Source of the DNA: Nitrospira sp.
GTDB taxonomy: Bacteria; Nitrospirota; Nitrospiria; Nitrospirales; Nitrospiraceae
NCBI GenBank assembly: GCA_013140455.1
Contig: JABFSU010000037.1
Location: 1 to 64,000, forward strand
Reading direction: 5' to 3'
DNA: 64,000 bases
The translations under genes were made by a program, and so were the position numbers. Positions within the stretch are counted from its first letter, which is position 1. Each line of letters begins with the position of its first letter. The notes beneath the pieces were generated by a model. The model searched no databases and had not been told where the DNA came from. It worked only from the letters and a program-made list of their open reading frames with translations. This document shows positions 26,687-34,886 of the stretch, piece by piece.

Positions 26687-27333
26687 CTTCAACGATCCAA
26701 CGTCAGTGAACATTTACGAGCCGGACGTCCGTACGGTCCGATCTCGCCTGCGTGTCGCCCCGGTGTCGTTCTACGCCGGGGAGCATACGGTCTGGAGACA
26801 GACTCCGTATTGCTGTGCCGCAGGAGGGGTGGTGGCCTGCTCGCGAGGTGCCGGCTCTCAGAGACACGGTGCCTGCCATGAGGCAGGTGTGTGCGGGAGA
26901 GGGAGTTATGTCGCTATCATCATTGCAATCAGGCCGGTCTCTTCATGTCCGTCTTCATCCAAGGTTATCTCGTCCCTATGGCGCCGCCATCAATCGATTG
27001 CTCGGGGTTGTGCTGTGCCTGACGGCGTTCACGGCCTGTATCGGGCCGGTCAAGCCGGTGCCGACGCAGCAGAGTCAGGAGGCGCCGCCTTCTTCAACAG
27101 AAACCGCCGACGCCCGGAAGTCTCCTGAGCCGGATTCCCCTGAGGCGCCGCAGCCGGTTGCTCCCCCTGTCCCGCTGCCTTTGCCGTCGCAGGCCGACGC
27201 GCCAATTCCCACCGAAGGCGATGTGCCGGTGCTGGAAGCGAAGCCGGTCCACGTCATGGCTCTGCGGGAATCGTACAAGGTGGATCGGGCCACCACGGCG
27301 ACGAAGACCGATACGCCGATCATGGAGACGCCG
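26564..27333 (+). repeat. 770-bp direct repeat, copy 1
   Basis: It runs from the 3' end of small protein copy 8 through the leader into the plug-coding region of receptor 4, and is repeated at 30828-31597 with a constant offset of 4264 bp, equal length and only scattered substitutions. It marks a recent duplication or gene conversion between neighbouring cassettes. Confidence 0.75.
26690..26907 (+). promoter_or_regulatory. Leader between small protein copy 8 and receptor 4
   Basis: This is a 218-bp non-coding leader. It contains GGTGGCCTGCT (26831-26841), a variant of the core seen in two other leaders, and a CCTGCC-ATGA-GGCAGG hairpin (about 26873-26888) immediately before the ribosome-binding site gagaggga, so pairing there could affect translation. 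The leader before receptor 5 (30951-31171) is nearly the same. Confidence 0.35.
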
Positions 27334-29262
27334 GTTTCTGTCCAGGTCGTGCCGCAGCAGGTGTTAAAGGATCAACAGGCGGTCAGACTCGAGACTGCCC
27401 TGCAAAATGTCAGCGGCGTGATCGTACAGGGAGGCGCTAATGTGGATACCTCTGACTCCTTTCTCATTCGCGGATTCAATCTCGATACTACCTACCGCAA
27501 TGGCGTACTTGGTGGTGGGAGCAATGGCGTCGGGAAACGGGAAATGGCCAATGTGGAGCAAGTGGAGGTGTTAAAAGGGCCGGGTGCCATTCTCTACGGG
27601 CGTGCCGAGCCTGGAGGGATCATCAATCTTGTGACCAAGCAGCCTTTGGCGACACCCTATTATTCCATTCAACAGCAAGTCGGTTCCTACGATCTTTACC
27701 GCACCACTGCCGACGCGACCGGCCCGCTCACGAAGGACGATACTTTGCTCTACCGCGTGAATATTTCATACGAGAATGCCGGATCGTTCCGTCGGTTTAT
27801 CGAGAATGAATCCGTGTTTATCGCGCCTGTGCTGAAATGGAACATCAGCCCCCGTACCCAGATCACGGCGGAACTCGAATACCAACATATCGACAGGACA
27901 CGAGAGCCGGGCATTCCCATCATCGGTAATCGTCCTGCTAATCTCGGGCGTGACGTCACGGTCGTCGATCCCGTCAACCTCAGGACGGTTGGAGACCGAT
28001 ATTTTTTCGGCGTCAATTGGTCTCACCGGTTCGATGCGAACTGGGAGGTCAGTCTTCGGTTATCGTCGAGCCATGTGAACTACGGTACCGATAAGTCATT
28101 ATTTTTCGCACCAGCGGGACCGGACGGGTCACTTGATCGATTCTTCTTCAACGGGCCAGTCGTCGATCACAAGTATCAAAGCATGCTCAATTTGACGGGC
28201 CATTTGTCAACCGGAGCCGCAAAGCATACGCTTTTGGTCGGGTACGACTATTTTTATCTGCTGGAAAAATACAGCGGAAGCAATGCGGTGCCTGCGCCGC
28301 CATTCAACATCTTCAATCCCACCTATGCCACGGAAGCTCCTGTCTTCGATAACGGCACATTTAATGACAGTTACTCTCAAACATGGCATGGCCTATACGT
28401 TCAAGATCAGATCGCATTGCCATACCACATCCATCTCCTGGCAGGGATTCGGTACGACTATGCCGTGGGACGGCACAATAATCTGGACGCCACGACCTAT
28501 GTGGAGGATCGGTTTAGTCCGCGTGGCGGCTTGCTGTGGCAACCGGTGCCCTGGCTGTCCCTGTACGGCAGTTATACCGAGGGGCTCGGCCCTTCGAGTA
28601 CGCTGTACAGTACGGATCAAAGCAGAGTACGGCCGCAGACCTCCCAACAATGGGAGACTGGCGTCAAGACTGAATTCTGGGACGGACGGCTTCGCGTGAC
28701 CGCGGCCTATTTCGACTTGACCAAGCAGAACTTGGCCGTCCCGGATCCCAGCAATCTATTGCGCACTCGTCCACTAGGTGAGGCTCAAACCCGCGGCATC
28801 GAATTGGACATCACGGGTGAAATTCTGCCGGGTTGGCAGGTCATCGGCGCGTACACCTATCTTCCCTTTGCCAAAATCACCCAGGACGTGGGGTTTAGCG
28901 GATTACCCGGAGACACGGGCAATCAGGGTAACCGATTGTTTCTCGCGGCTCGCGATTTCGGGAGCGTCTGGAGTACGTATCAGTTTCAGAATGAGGCGTG
29001 GCGTGGGCTGAAAGTTGGCGGAGGTGTGGTGGCTGTCGGAGAACGGCAAGGCGATGCCGCCAATACCTATCAACTACCGGGGTTTGTGACCGCCAATATC
29101 ATGGCGAGCTACCGGATGACAGTCAGCGGGAGACCAATGATTGCTCAGCTCAATGTGAATAACTTACTCGATGAACGGTACTTCTCCGGAAGCAATGGTT
29201 TTAACTCTGCCGCCTTCGGTACCCCTCGGTTTGTCATGGGGTCAGTGCGCATGGAGTTCTGA
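26908..29262 (+). CDS. TonB-dependent siderophore-type receptor 4, possible lipoprotein
   Basis: This is a 784-residue receptor from ATG 26908 (gagaggga upstream). The N-terminus has a hydrophobic run ending LTAFTAC-IGPVKPVPTQ (possible lipidated Cys44), then a Pro-rich spacer of about 65 residues. The plug contains TDTPIMETPVSVQVVPQQVLKDQQ, ALQNVSGVIV, FLIRGFNLDTTYRNG and VEVLKGPGAILYGRAEPGGIINLVTKQP. The barrel ends PRFVMGSVRMEF. It is close to receptors 3 and 5, and most similar to 5 over the duplicated first part. It has no STN domain. The PepSY gene starts 2 bp after its stop. A ferric-siderophore substrate is inferred; the barrel loops differ from receptor 5, so ligands probably differ too. 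Confidence 0.92.
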   Translation: MSLSSLQSGRSLHVRLHPRLSRPYGAAINRLLGVVLCLTAFTACIGPVKPVPTQQSQEAPPSSTETADARKSPEPDSPEAPQPVAPPVPLPLPSQADAPIPTEGDVPVLEAKPVHVMALRESYKVDRATTATKTDTPIMETPVSVQVVPQQVLKDQQAVRLETALQNVSGVIVQGGANVDTSDSFLIRGFNLDTTYRNGVLGGGSNGVGKREMANVEQVEVLKGPGAILYGRAEPGGIINLVTKQPLATPYYSIQQQVGSYDLYRTTADATGPLTKDDTLLYRVNISYENAGSFRRFIENESVFIAPVLKWNISPRTQITAELEYQHIDRTREPGIPIIGNRPANLGRDVTVVDPVNLRTVGDRYFFGVNWSHRFDANWEVSLRLSSSHVNYGTDKSLFFAPAGPDGSLDRFFFNGPVVDHKYQSMLNLTGHLSTGAAKHTLLVGYDYFYLLEKYSGSNAVPAPPFNIFNPTYATEAPVFDNGTFNDSYSQTWHGLYVQDQIALPYHIHLLAGIRYDYAVGRHNNLDATTYVEDRFSPRGGLLWQPVPWLSLYGSYTEGLGPSSTLYSTDQSRVRPQTSQQWETGVKTEFWDGRLRVTAAYFDLTKQNLAVPDPSNLLRTRPLGEAQTRGIELDITGEILPGWQVIGAYTYLPFAKITQDVGFSGLPGDTGNQGNRLFLAARDFGSVWSTYQFQNEAWRGLKVGGGVVAVGERQGDAANTYQLPGFVTANIMASYRMTVSGRPMIAQLNVNNLLDERYFSGSNGFNSAAFGTPRFVMGSVRMEF

Positions 29263-29264
29263 AT

Positions 29265-30434
29265 ATGTCAGCTGACATCGAGAGCCGTCGGATCGCCCGT
29301 TCAACTCCGAGACAGGCGCGGCGACGCCTTTGGCTGGAAGTGCATTCCTACCTGGGTGTATTCGTGGGGGCGCTGCTGGTCGTTTTTGGATTGACCGGTA
29401 GCATCCTCGTGTTTTGGCAAGAGCTCGACGAGTGGCTGAATCCCCAACTGCTTACGGTGCCCGTACCAGTGGAAGGTGCGGCGCATCCTCTCTGCGAACT
29501 CATCGCTGTCGCGGAGCGAGCTGCGGCTCCCGACAGCAGAATCACGGCGGTGTTCGGTGCGCGGAATCGAGAGGGCGCATTCATTATGAACTTCAGACAA
29601 TCTTCAGGGGATTGGCAGCGGATCTATGTCGATCCCTACCGGGCCAATGTGGTAGGGACGCGTAATTTTGGTGCACACGAATGGGTACCCGGGTATGTCC
29701 TGGATGTTGTCTTCAAAATGCACTATACATTATTTTTGGGCGAGAATGGCCGGCTGGTCACGGCTATCTGTGCGCTGTTCCTGCTCCTTTCATTGAGCAC
29801 GGGGTTGGTGGTCTGGTGGCCGGTCACAGGACACTGGCGTCGGGCGCTGAGTATCAAATGGCATGTGAGCGCTGCACGACTGAATTTCGATCTGCACAAG
29901 ATGGTTTCGCTTTATACCCTCATTCCGCTAGCGGCCATATTGTTGTCTGGAGTGTATATGAATGTGAGCGACCCCTTCATCCTCGTAACGCAGTGGTTTT
30001 CCCCAGCGACCAGAGGGACTCAAAATGATCTTCGTTCGATCCTCCCGGCATCTCGCACGCGTCCAATCAGACCGGAAGAAGTTTGGTTTATCGTGACAGA
30101 ACGCTATCCGGAAGGAGAATTTACCGGCATCTATCTGCCGGACAGTGCGACAGGAGTCTATCTCGTGATTCAGCGGCATGTGCCCATGCTTAGCGCATTT
30201 TGGGCAGAGAGGACTGTCGCTGTCGACCAATATAGCGGTGCAATCCTTGACGTGCGCGATCCGGCGACCAGGCGGAGCGCCGGGGAAACGTTTCTGGATT
30301 GGCAATGGCCGCTGCATTCGGGGCAAGCCTTCGGCATGACCGGGCGGCTGCTGGTGTTTTTCAGCGGGCTGGCCTGTCCGGTCATCTATGCCACCGGCTT
30401 TCTCATGTGGTGGCGGAAACGGCGGCTACGTTAG
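29265..30434 (+). CDS. PepSY-type inner-membrane protein, probable ferric-siderophore reductase, copy 2
   Basis: This 389-residue PiuB/FoxB-like protein has a first helix VHSYLGVFVGALLVVFGLTGSIL followed by VFWQELDEWLNP, a second near LVTAICALFLLLSLSTGLVVWWP, a third near LYTLIPLAAILLSGVYM, and a last one at LLVFFSGLACPVIYATGFLMWW. His residues in the first helix, in FDLHKMVS and in WPLHSGQAFG are candidate heme ligands. ATG 29265 begins 2 bp after the receptor stop, so the pair is cotranscribed. The last 180 bp are nearly identical to those of the PepSY gene at 33563, evidence of gene conversion. Confidence 0.85.
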   Translation: MSADIESRRIARSTPRQARRRLWLEVHSYLGVFVGALLVVFGLTGSILVFWQELDEWLNPQLLTVPVPVEGAAHPLCELIAVAERAAAPDSRITAVFGARNREGAFIMNFRQSSGDWQRIYVDPYRANVVGTRNFGAHEWVPGYVLDVVFKMHYTLFLGENGRLVTAICALFLLLSLSTGLVVWWPVTGHWRRALSIKWHVSAARLNFDLHKMVSLYTLIPLAAILLSGVYMNVSDPFILVTQWFSPATRGTQNDLRSILPASRTRPIRPEEVWFIVTERYPEGEFTGIYLPDSATGVYLVIQRHVPMLSAFWAERTVAVDQYSGAILDVRDPATRRSAGETFLDWQWPLHSGQAFGMTGRLLVFFSGLACPVIYATGFLMWWRKRRLR

Positions 30435-30465
30435 CGCCCTATCCGATCCACCGGGACCCATCACT

Positions 30466-30495
30466 TGTAGCATCCGTGAGCAGAGGCCGGTAGAC
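30466..30495 (+). promoter_or_regulatory. 30-bp bipartite island element, copy 7
   Basis: TGTAGCA-N17-GTAGAC, 30 nt, 56 bp before GTG 30552. It differs from copy 6 at one position, consistent with the duplicated cassettes. Confidence 0.65.
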
Positions 30496-30551
30496 GGACG
30501 GTATGGCGGTTTTGTAGAGTGGCGACCTTCTCGTATGAAAGGCGGGGGACT

Positions 30552-30950
30552 GTGCCGAATCTGTTTCATCTCATGCATGACCGTCGCCGGGCCGGGCAGG
30601 TGTCCCGCCTCGTTGCCCTGCTGGCTTGTCTGCTCATCGGGATTCGTGTCGCGGCGGCGATGGTTTGCTCCACGTGCTTCACCGATTGGGAGAAGGCGCA
30701 ATCACGGGCGTTTTACCTCCATGCCGGGGTGGATCGCGATCGTTGCCACCATGGCCTGGCCCAGGCCAGTCCCTGGATCGTCTGGGCCTGCTCCGTCAAT
30801 GAAGATGAGTCGGCTTTCGTGCTGCCCGAGATTCCCCGTCTGCCGGTCGTGGTCTCGGTCTTCGTGCCCTTGGTGCTTCTGCTCGTTTCCTATCGAACGC
30901 TTCCCCTGATTGCGGCCCATGGCCGCGGTCCTCCCGCTTTCCACTCTTAA
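30552..30950 (+). CDS. Small exported His/Cys protein, CAW-RAPP family copy 9
   Basis: This protein is 132 residues from GTG 30552; I prefer it to GTG 30519 because it aligns with the start of copy 8 and has aaaggcggggg upstream. Residues 17-33 are hydrophobic (LVALLACLLIGIRVAAA), followed by MVCSTCFTDWEKA, LHAGVDRDRCHHGL, and IVWACSVNEDESAF with the W-A-C remnant. The second helix and the ending AAHGRGPPAFHS are the same as copy 8. The middle has diverged much more than the duplicated end. It heads the third siderophore-type cassette (receptor 5, PepSY copy 3). Confidence 0.72.
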   Translation: MPNLFHLMHDRRRAGQVSRLVALLACLLIGIRVAAAMVCSTCFTDWEKAQSRAFYLHAGVDRDRCHHGLAQASPWIVWACSVNEDESAFVLPEIPRLPVVVSVFVPLVLLLVSYRTLPLIAAHGRGPPAFHS

Positions 30951-31597
30951 CGCCAACGATCCAACGTCAGTAAATATTCATGAGCCGGACTTCCGTACGG
31001 TCCGATCTCGCTTGCGTGCCGCCCCGGTATCGTTCTGCCCCCGGGAGCATGCGGTCTGGAGACAGACTCCGTATTGCTTTGCCGCAGGAGGGGTGGTGGC
31101 CTGCTCGCGAGGTGCCGGCTCTCAGAGACACTGTGCACGCCATGAGGCAGGTGTGTGCGGGAGAGGGAGTTATGTCGTTATCATCATTGCAATCAGGCCG
31201 GTCTATTCATGTCCGTCTTCATCCTAAATTATCTCGTCCCTATGGAACCGTCATCAATCGATTGCTCGGGGTCGTGCTGTGCCTGACTGCGTTCACGGCC
31301 TGTATCGGCCCGATTAAGCCGGTGCCGACGCAGAAGAGTCAGGAGGCGCCGCCTTCTTCAGCAGAAACCGCCGATGACCGGAAGTCTCCTGAACCGGATT
31401 CCTCTGAGGCGCCGCGGCCGGTTGTTCCTCCCGTCCCGCTGCCTTTGCCGTCGCAGGCCGACACGCCAATTCCCACCGAGGGCGATGTGCCGGTGTTGGA
31501 AGCGAAGCCGGTCCACGTCATGGCTCAGCGGGAATCGTACAAGGTGGATCAGGCCACCACGGCGACGAGAACCGATACGCCGATCATGGAAACGCCG
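30828..31597 (+). repeat. 770-bp direct repeat, copy 2
   Basis: Second copy of the repeat at 26564-27333, covering the 3' end of small protein copy 9, the leader and the first part of receptor 5. The two copies need no gaps to align. Confidence 0.75.
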
Positions 31598-33559
31598 TTT
31601 TCCGTTCAAGTGGTGCCTCAACAGGTGATCCGCGATCAGCAGGCGGTGCGCTTAGAGACAGCTTTGAAGAATGTGAGCGGTGTCAGCATTTTCCCAAGCT
31701 CAATCGAGGGGACAGACAGCTATATGATCCGCGGATTCGACACGCTGGCCTACTACCGGAATGGTGTACTGAGGCCCACCAATAACACGATCGAAACCGC
31801 GAACATCGAGCAGGTCGAAGTGTTGAAGGGGCCGGCCTCGATTCTTTACGGTCGGGCTGATCCGGGGGGCATCGTCAATGTCGTGACGAAGCAGCCGTTG
31901 GCGACACCCTATTACTCGTTTCAGCAGCAAATCGGGTCGTATAATTTCTTCCGGACGACCGGCGATGCGACCGGTCCGCTGAATCAGTCCGGGAGTCTCC
32001 TCTACCGGTTTAACTTCGCCTATGAGAACTCCGAATCCTTCCGCGACTTCGTCGATCGCAAGACCATGTTCTTTGCACCCGTGGTGCAGTGGAAGGTCAG
32101 CCCGCGTACGCAAATCACGGCCGAAATGGAATATCACAATATCAACACGAAGTCGGACGGCATGCTTCCGGCTCTCGGAAACCGGCCGGCCCCGGTTCCG
32201 ATCAGCCGGTATTTGGATGAACCAAGCTTCAGCAAGAGTGCGAACGAGCGATTCTTTACGGGGATCAATTGGTCGCATGAACTCAACTCAGACTGGAAGA
32301 TCACCCATCGGTTGTCGGGGGAGTTTATTCATGGGCTGGGTCATAGAGAGATTGTGCCGTTCAGTGGGGTTCAGGCGGATGGGACCGTTCAGCGATTCTT
32401 GGCTGCCGTTCCACGGGGAAGCCAAGAGAACCGCTATCAAAGCACACTCAACCTGACCGGTCATGTCGACACGGGAGCGCTGAGGCATACGCTGCTGTTC
32501 GGGTATGACTATCTGTATCAAACCGACAAATATGTCGTGGCGAAATGTTGCGACCTGGATCCAGCAACGAATTTTCCGATCAACGTGTTCAATCCGGTGT
32601 ATGGGGTGGGGATTCCAAGTCTTGATCAAATCCCCGATAACGGTCCGTTCGGCTCGTCACGGTCCTGGCACGGAATCTATATGCAGGATCAGGTCAAGCT
32701 GCCATTCAATCTGCATGCGCTGGCGGGCATTCGTTACGATGACGCGGTGTCGAACGATACAGTGTTGAATCAACGAACGGGGAAGGACCACCGTCTCTCT
32801 CCGCGCGTCGGTTTGGTGTGGCAACCGATGCCATGGCTCTCGCTCTACGGCAGCTACACGGAGAACTTCGGGCTTCAGAACGCCTTTGATGAAAGTCGTC
32901 AGCCTCTGCCTCCGCAGACGGCGCAGCAGTTTGAAGCGGGAGTCAAAACCGAATTCTTCGACGGGCGACTGAGAACGACCGTGGCCTACTTCGATCTGAC
33001 CAAACAGAATATGGCGATCCCGGTGCCAGGTACGCTTTTCTCCAGGGCGATCGGGGAGGCGCAAACGCGCGGGATCGAATTGGATGTGAGCGGTGAGATT
33101 GCTCCCGGCTGGAGCGTCATCGCGAACTACACGTATATGCCGTTTGCCAAAATCACCAACGATGTCGGGGATGACGGCGGTGGCAATCCCACGCCAGGAA
33201 ACACCGGCAATCGCCTGTTCAACGCAGCAAAGGACATGGGCAGTCTCTGGAGCACTTATGCGTTTCAGGATGAGGAGCTCCAGGGCATCAAGCTGCATGG
33301 TCTGAAGATCGGTGCCGGTTTGTCGGCGGCCGGAGAGCGGCAAGGCGACGCCGCCAATACCTTTCAAATGCCCGGCTACGTCATTGCCAATGCGATGGCC
33401 AGCTATGAATGGCGGATGGGGATGACCAAGATGACCGCCCAGCTCAATGTGAGCAATTTGTTCGATACGACATACTATGCCGGCACCATTGGGGGAAATT
33501 ACTTTATCATGCCCGGCATGCCGCGGTTCTTCATGGGCTCGATCCGCATGGAGTTCTAG
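31172..33559 (+). CDS. TonB-dependent siderophore-type receptor 5, possible lipoprotein
   Basis: This is a 795-residue receptor from ATG 31172 (gagaggga upstream). The start matches receptor 4 (MSLSSLQSGR), with FTACIGPIKPVPTQKSQ as possible lipobox and a Pro-rich spacer. The plug has TDTPIMETPFSVQVVPQQVIRDQQ, ALKNVSGVSI, YMIRGFDTLAYYRNG and VEVLKGPASILYGRADPGGIVNVVTKQP. The barrel ends PRFFMGSIRMEF. An extracellular loop contains a CC pair (VAKCCDLDP) that receptors 3 and 4 lack. The first 140 residues lie in the 770-bp repeat, while the barrel has diverged. The PepSY gene follows at once. A ferric-siderophore substrate is inferred from type and context. Confidence 0.92.
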   Translation: MSLSSLQSGRSIHVRLHPKLSRPYGTVINRLLGVVLCLTAFTACIGPIKPVPTQKSQEAPPSSAETADDRKSPEPDSSEAPRPVVPPVPLPLPSQADTPIPTEGDVPVLEAKPVHVMAQRESYKVDQATTATRTDTPIMETPFSVQVVPQQVIRDQQAVRLETALKNVSGVSIFPSSIEGTDSYMIRGFDTLAYYRNGVLRPTNNTIETANIEQVEVLKGPASILYGRADPGGIVNVVTKQPLATPYYSFQQQIGSYNFFRTTGDATGPLNQSGSLLYRFNFAYENSESFRDFVDRKTMFFAPVVQWKVSPRTQITAEMEYHNINTKSDGMLPALGNRPAPVPISRYLDEPSFSKSANERFFTGINWSHELNSDWKITHRLSGEFIHGLGHREIVPFSGVQADGTVQRFLAAVPRGSQENRYQSTLNLTGHVDTGALRHTLLFGYDYLYQTDKYVVAKCCDLDPATNFPINVFNPVYGVGIPSLDQIPDNGPFGSSRSWHGIYMQDQVKLPFNLHALAGIRYDDAVSNDTVLNQRTGKDHRLSPRVGLVWQPMPWLSLYGSYTENFGLQNAFDESRQPLPPQTAQQFEAGVKTEFFDGRLRTTVAYFDLTKQNMAIPVPGTLFSRAIGEAQTRGIELDVSGEIAPGWSVIANYTYMPFAKITNDVGDDGGGNPTPGNTGNRLFNAAKDMGSLWSTYAFQDEELQGIKLHGLKIGAGLSAAGERQGDAANTFQMPGYVIANAMASYEWRMGMTKMTAQLNVSNLFDTTYYAGTIGGNYFIMPGMPRFFMGSIRMEF

Positions 33560-33562
33560 CCT

Positions 33563-34789
33563 GTGCCTTGCGATGTGTTGACCGGCCAGGCAGCTCCCTT
33601 GCCAACCAGAGAGGTAGGCAGGGGTACTATGGGTTCCCGAGCGCGGCGGTGGCGTCAGTTGTGGATTGACGTGCATTCGTATCTGGGCCTGTTCGTGGGA
33701 GCGCTGCTGGTCGTCTTCGGATTGACCGGCAGCATCCTGGTGTTCTGGCAGGAGATCGACGAATGGTTGAATCCGCGCCTGCTCACGGTGACGGTTCCGC
33801 CAGGAGCTCAGGCAGGAGCCCCGGGATATCGTCCTATCGAGGAGCTGCTGGCGGCTGCCGTGCAGGCGGCGCCGCCGGGCAGTCGTGTGACGCAGATCTA
33901 TGGGCCTGGGAGCACGGAAGGTGTTTTCGCCGTCTATGCCGAGCAGCCGTCGAAAGCCTGGGCGCGGATCTTCGTCGATCCGTATCGCGCCAGGGTAACG
34001 GGGGTGCGCGCCTATGGCGCAGCCGAATGGGTGCCCTCCTCGTTCATGGATGTGGTCTTCGCCCTGCACTACACATTGTTCCTGGGCGAGATCGGCGTGA
34101 CGGCGGCCGGCGTTGCGGCCGTGCTGTTGCTCCTGTCCCTGCTCACCGGAATTCTCGTCTGGTGGCCGCGTGCGGGGCAGTGGCGGCAGGCCTTTGTCAT
34201 CCGGCGGCCGATGACGCCGTTCCGGTTCTGGTTCGATCTGCACAAGACGGTCTCGCTGTATCTCTGTGTGGCTTTGGGCGCCGTGCTGCTGTCAGGGGTC
34301 GACATGAACCTCAATGGCCCGTACGTGTGGATGGTGCAACTCTTTTCTCCGGCCACCCGTGGTCCAGCGCAAGCGCCAACGTCGACGCCGGTGCCTGGTC
34401 TGGTGCCCATCGGAGCGGAGCGGGCCGTGGCGATTGCCGCAGCGACATACCCGGAAGGAGAGCTGAGCGCGGTCGGCATGCCGGACGGCGAGAGAGGGGT
34501 CTACCTGGTGGGCCGACGCCATGTGCCGGGGCTGAGCGCGTTCTGGTCGGAGCGACAGGTGGCGATCGATCAATACAGCGGCGCCATTCTCGACGTGCGC
34601 GATCCGACGACCAGGCGGAGTGCCGGAGAAACGTTTCTGGATTGGCAATGGCCGTTGCATTCGGGCCAGGTCTTCGGCATGACCGGGCGGTTGCTGGTGT
34701 TTCTGAGCGGCCTGGCCTCTCCGGTTATCTACGCCACCGGCTTTCTTATGTGGTGGCGGAAACGGAAACCCAGATCGGCTTCGAACTGA
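33563..34789 (+). CDS. PepSY-type inner-membrane protein, probable ferric-siderophore reductase, copy 3
   Basis: This protein is 408 residues from GTG 33563 (3 bp after the receptor stop), or 386 from ATG 33629, which has a fair ribosome-binding site; the second may be the true start because homology begins just after it. First helix: VHSYLGLFVGALLVVFGLTGSIL then VFWQEIDEWLNP. Further helices: GVTAAGVAAVLLLLSLLTGILVWWP, LYLCVALGAVLLSGV and LLVFLSGLASPVIYATGFLMWW. FDLHKTVS and WPLHSGQVFG carry conserved His. It has the same family and role as copies 1 and 2. It is the last gene of the uptake cassettes, and the RND/ABC genes that follow have no 30-bp element with the exact spacing. Confidence 0.85.
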   Translation: MPCDVLTGQAAPLPTREVGRGTMGSRARRWRQLWIDVHSYLGLFVGALLVVFGLTGSILVFWQEIDEWLNPRLLTVTVPPGAQAGAPGYRPIEELLAAAVQAAPPGSRVTQIYGPGSTEGVFAVYAEQPSKAWARIFVDPYRARVTGVRAYGAAEWVPSSFMDVVFALHYTLFLGEIGVTAAGVAAVLLLLSLLTGILVWWPRAGQWRQAFVIRRPMTPFRFWFDLHKTVSLYLCVALGAVLLSGVDMNLNGPYVWMVQLFSPATRGPAQAPTSTPVPGLVPIGAERAVAIAAATYPEGELSAVGMPDGERGVYLVGRRHVPGLSAFWSERQVAIDQYSGAILDVRDPTTRRSAGETFLDWQWPLHSGQVFGMTGRLLVFLSGLASPVIYATGFLMWWRKRKPRSASN

Positions 34790-34886
34790 GTACCTCACGC
34801 TGGGCGATGCTCTCGCCACAGGCGGCTCTGTAGTAGGTACGAATTTCTATGGTAAGCTTCGCGGCTCTAATGACAACGGAGGTCTT

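Noticed and set aside
26690-26907. Receptor leaders as cobalamin riboswitches
   Set aside because: I looked for the B12-box-like conserved core and found none. The leaders resemble each other only because they lie in the direct repeat, or share a short core.
26646-27128. Open frame of 160 codons overlapping the small-protein end and receptor start
   Set aside because: It is a different frame over the leader and the receptor 5' end, repeated because of the 770-bp duplication. It has no ribosome-binding site.
34829-34857. Near-match to the 30-bp element (TGTAGTA...GTAAGC) before the MacA-like gene
   Set aside because: The spacing is 16 instead of 17 and both blocks carry changes; every clear copy has exact spacing, so this is more likely chance.
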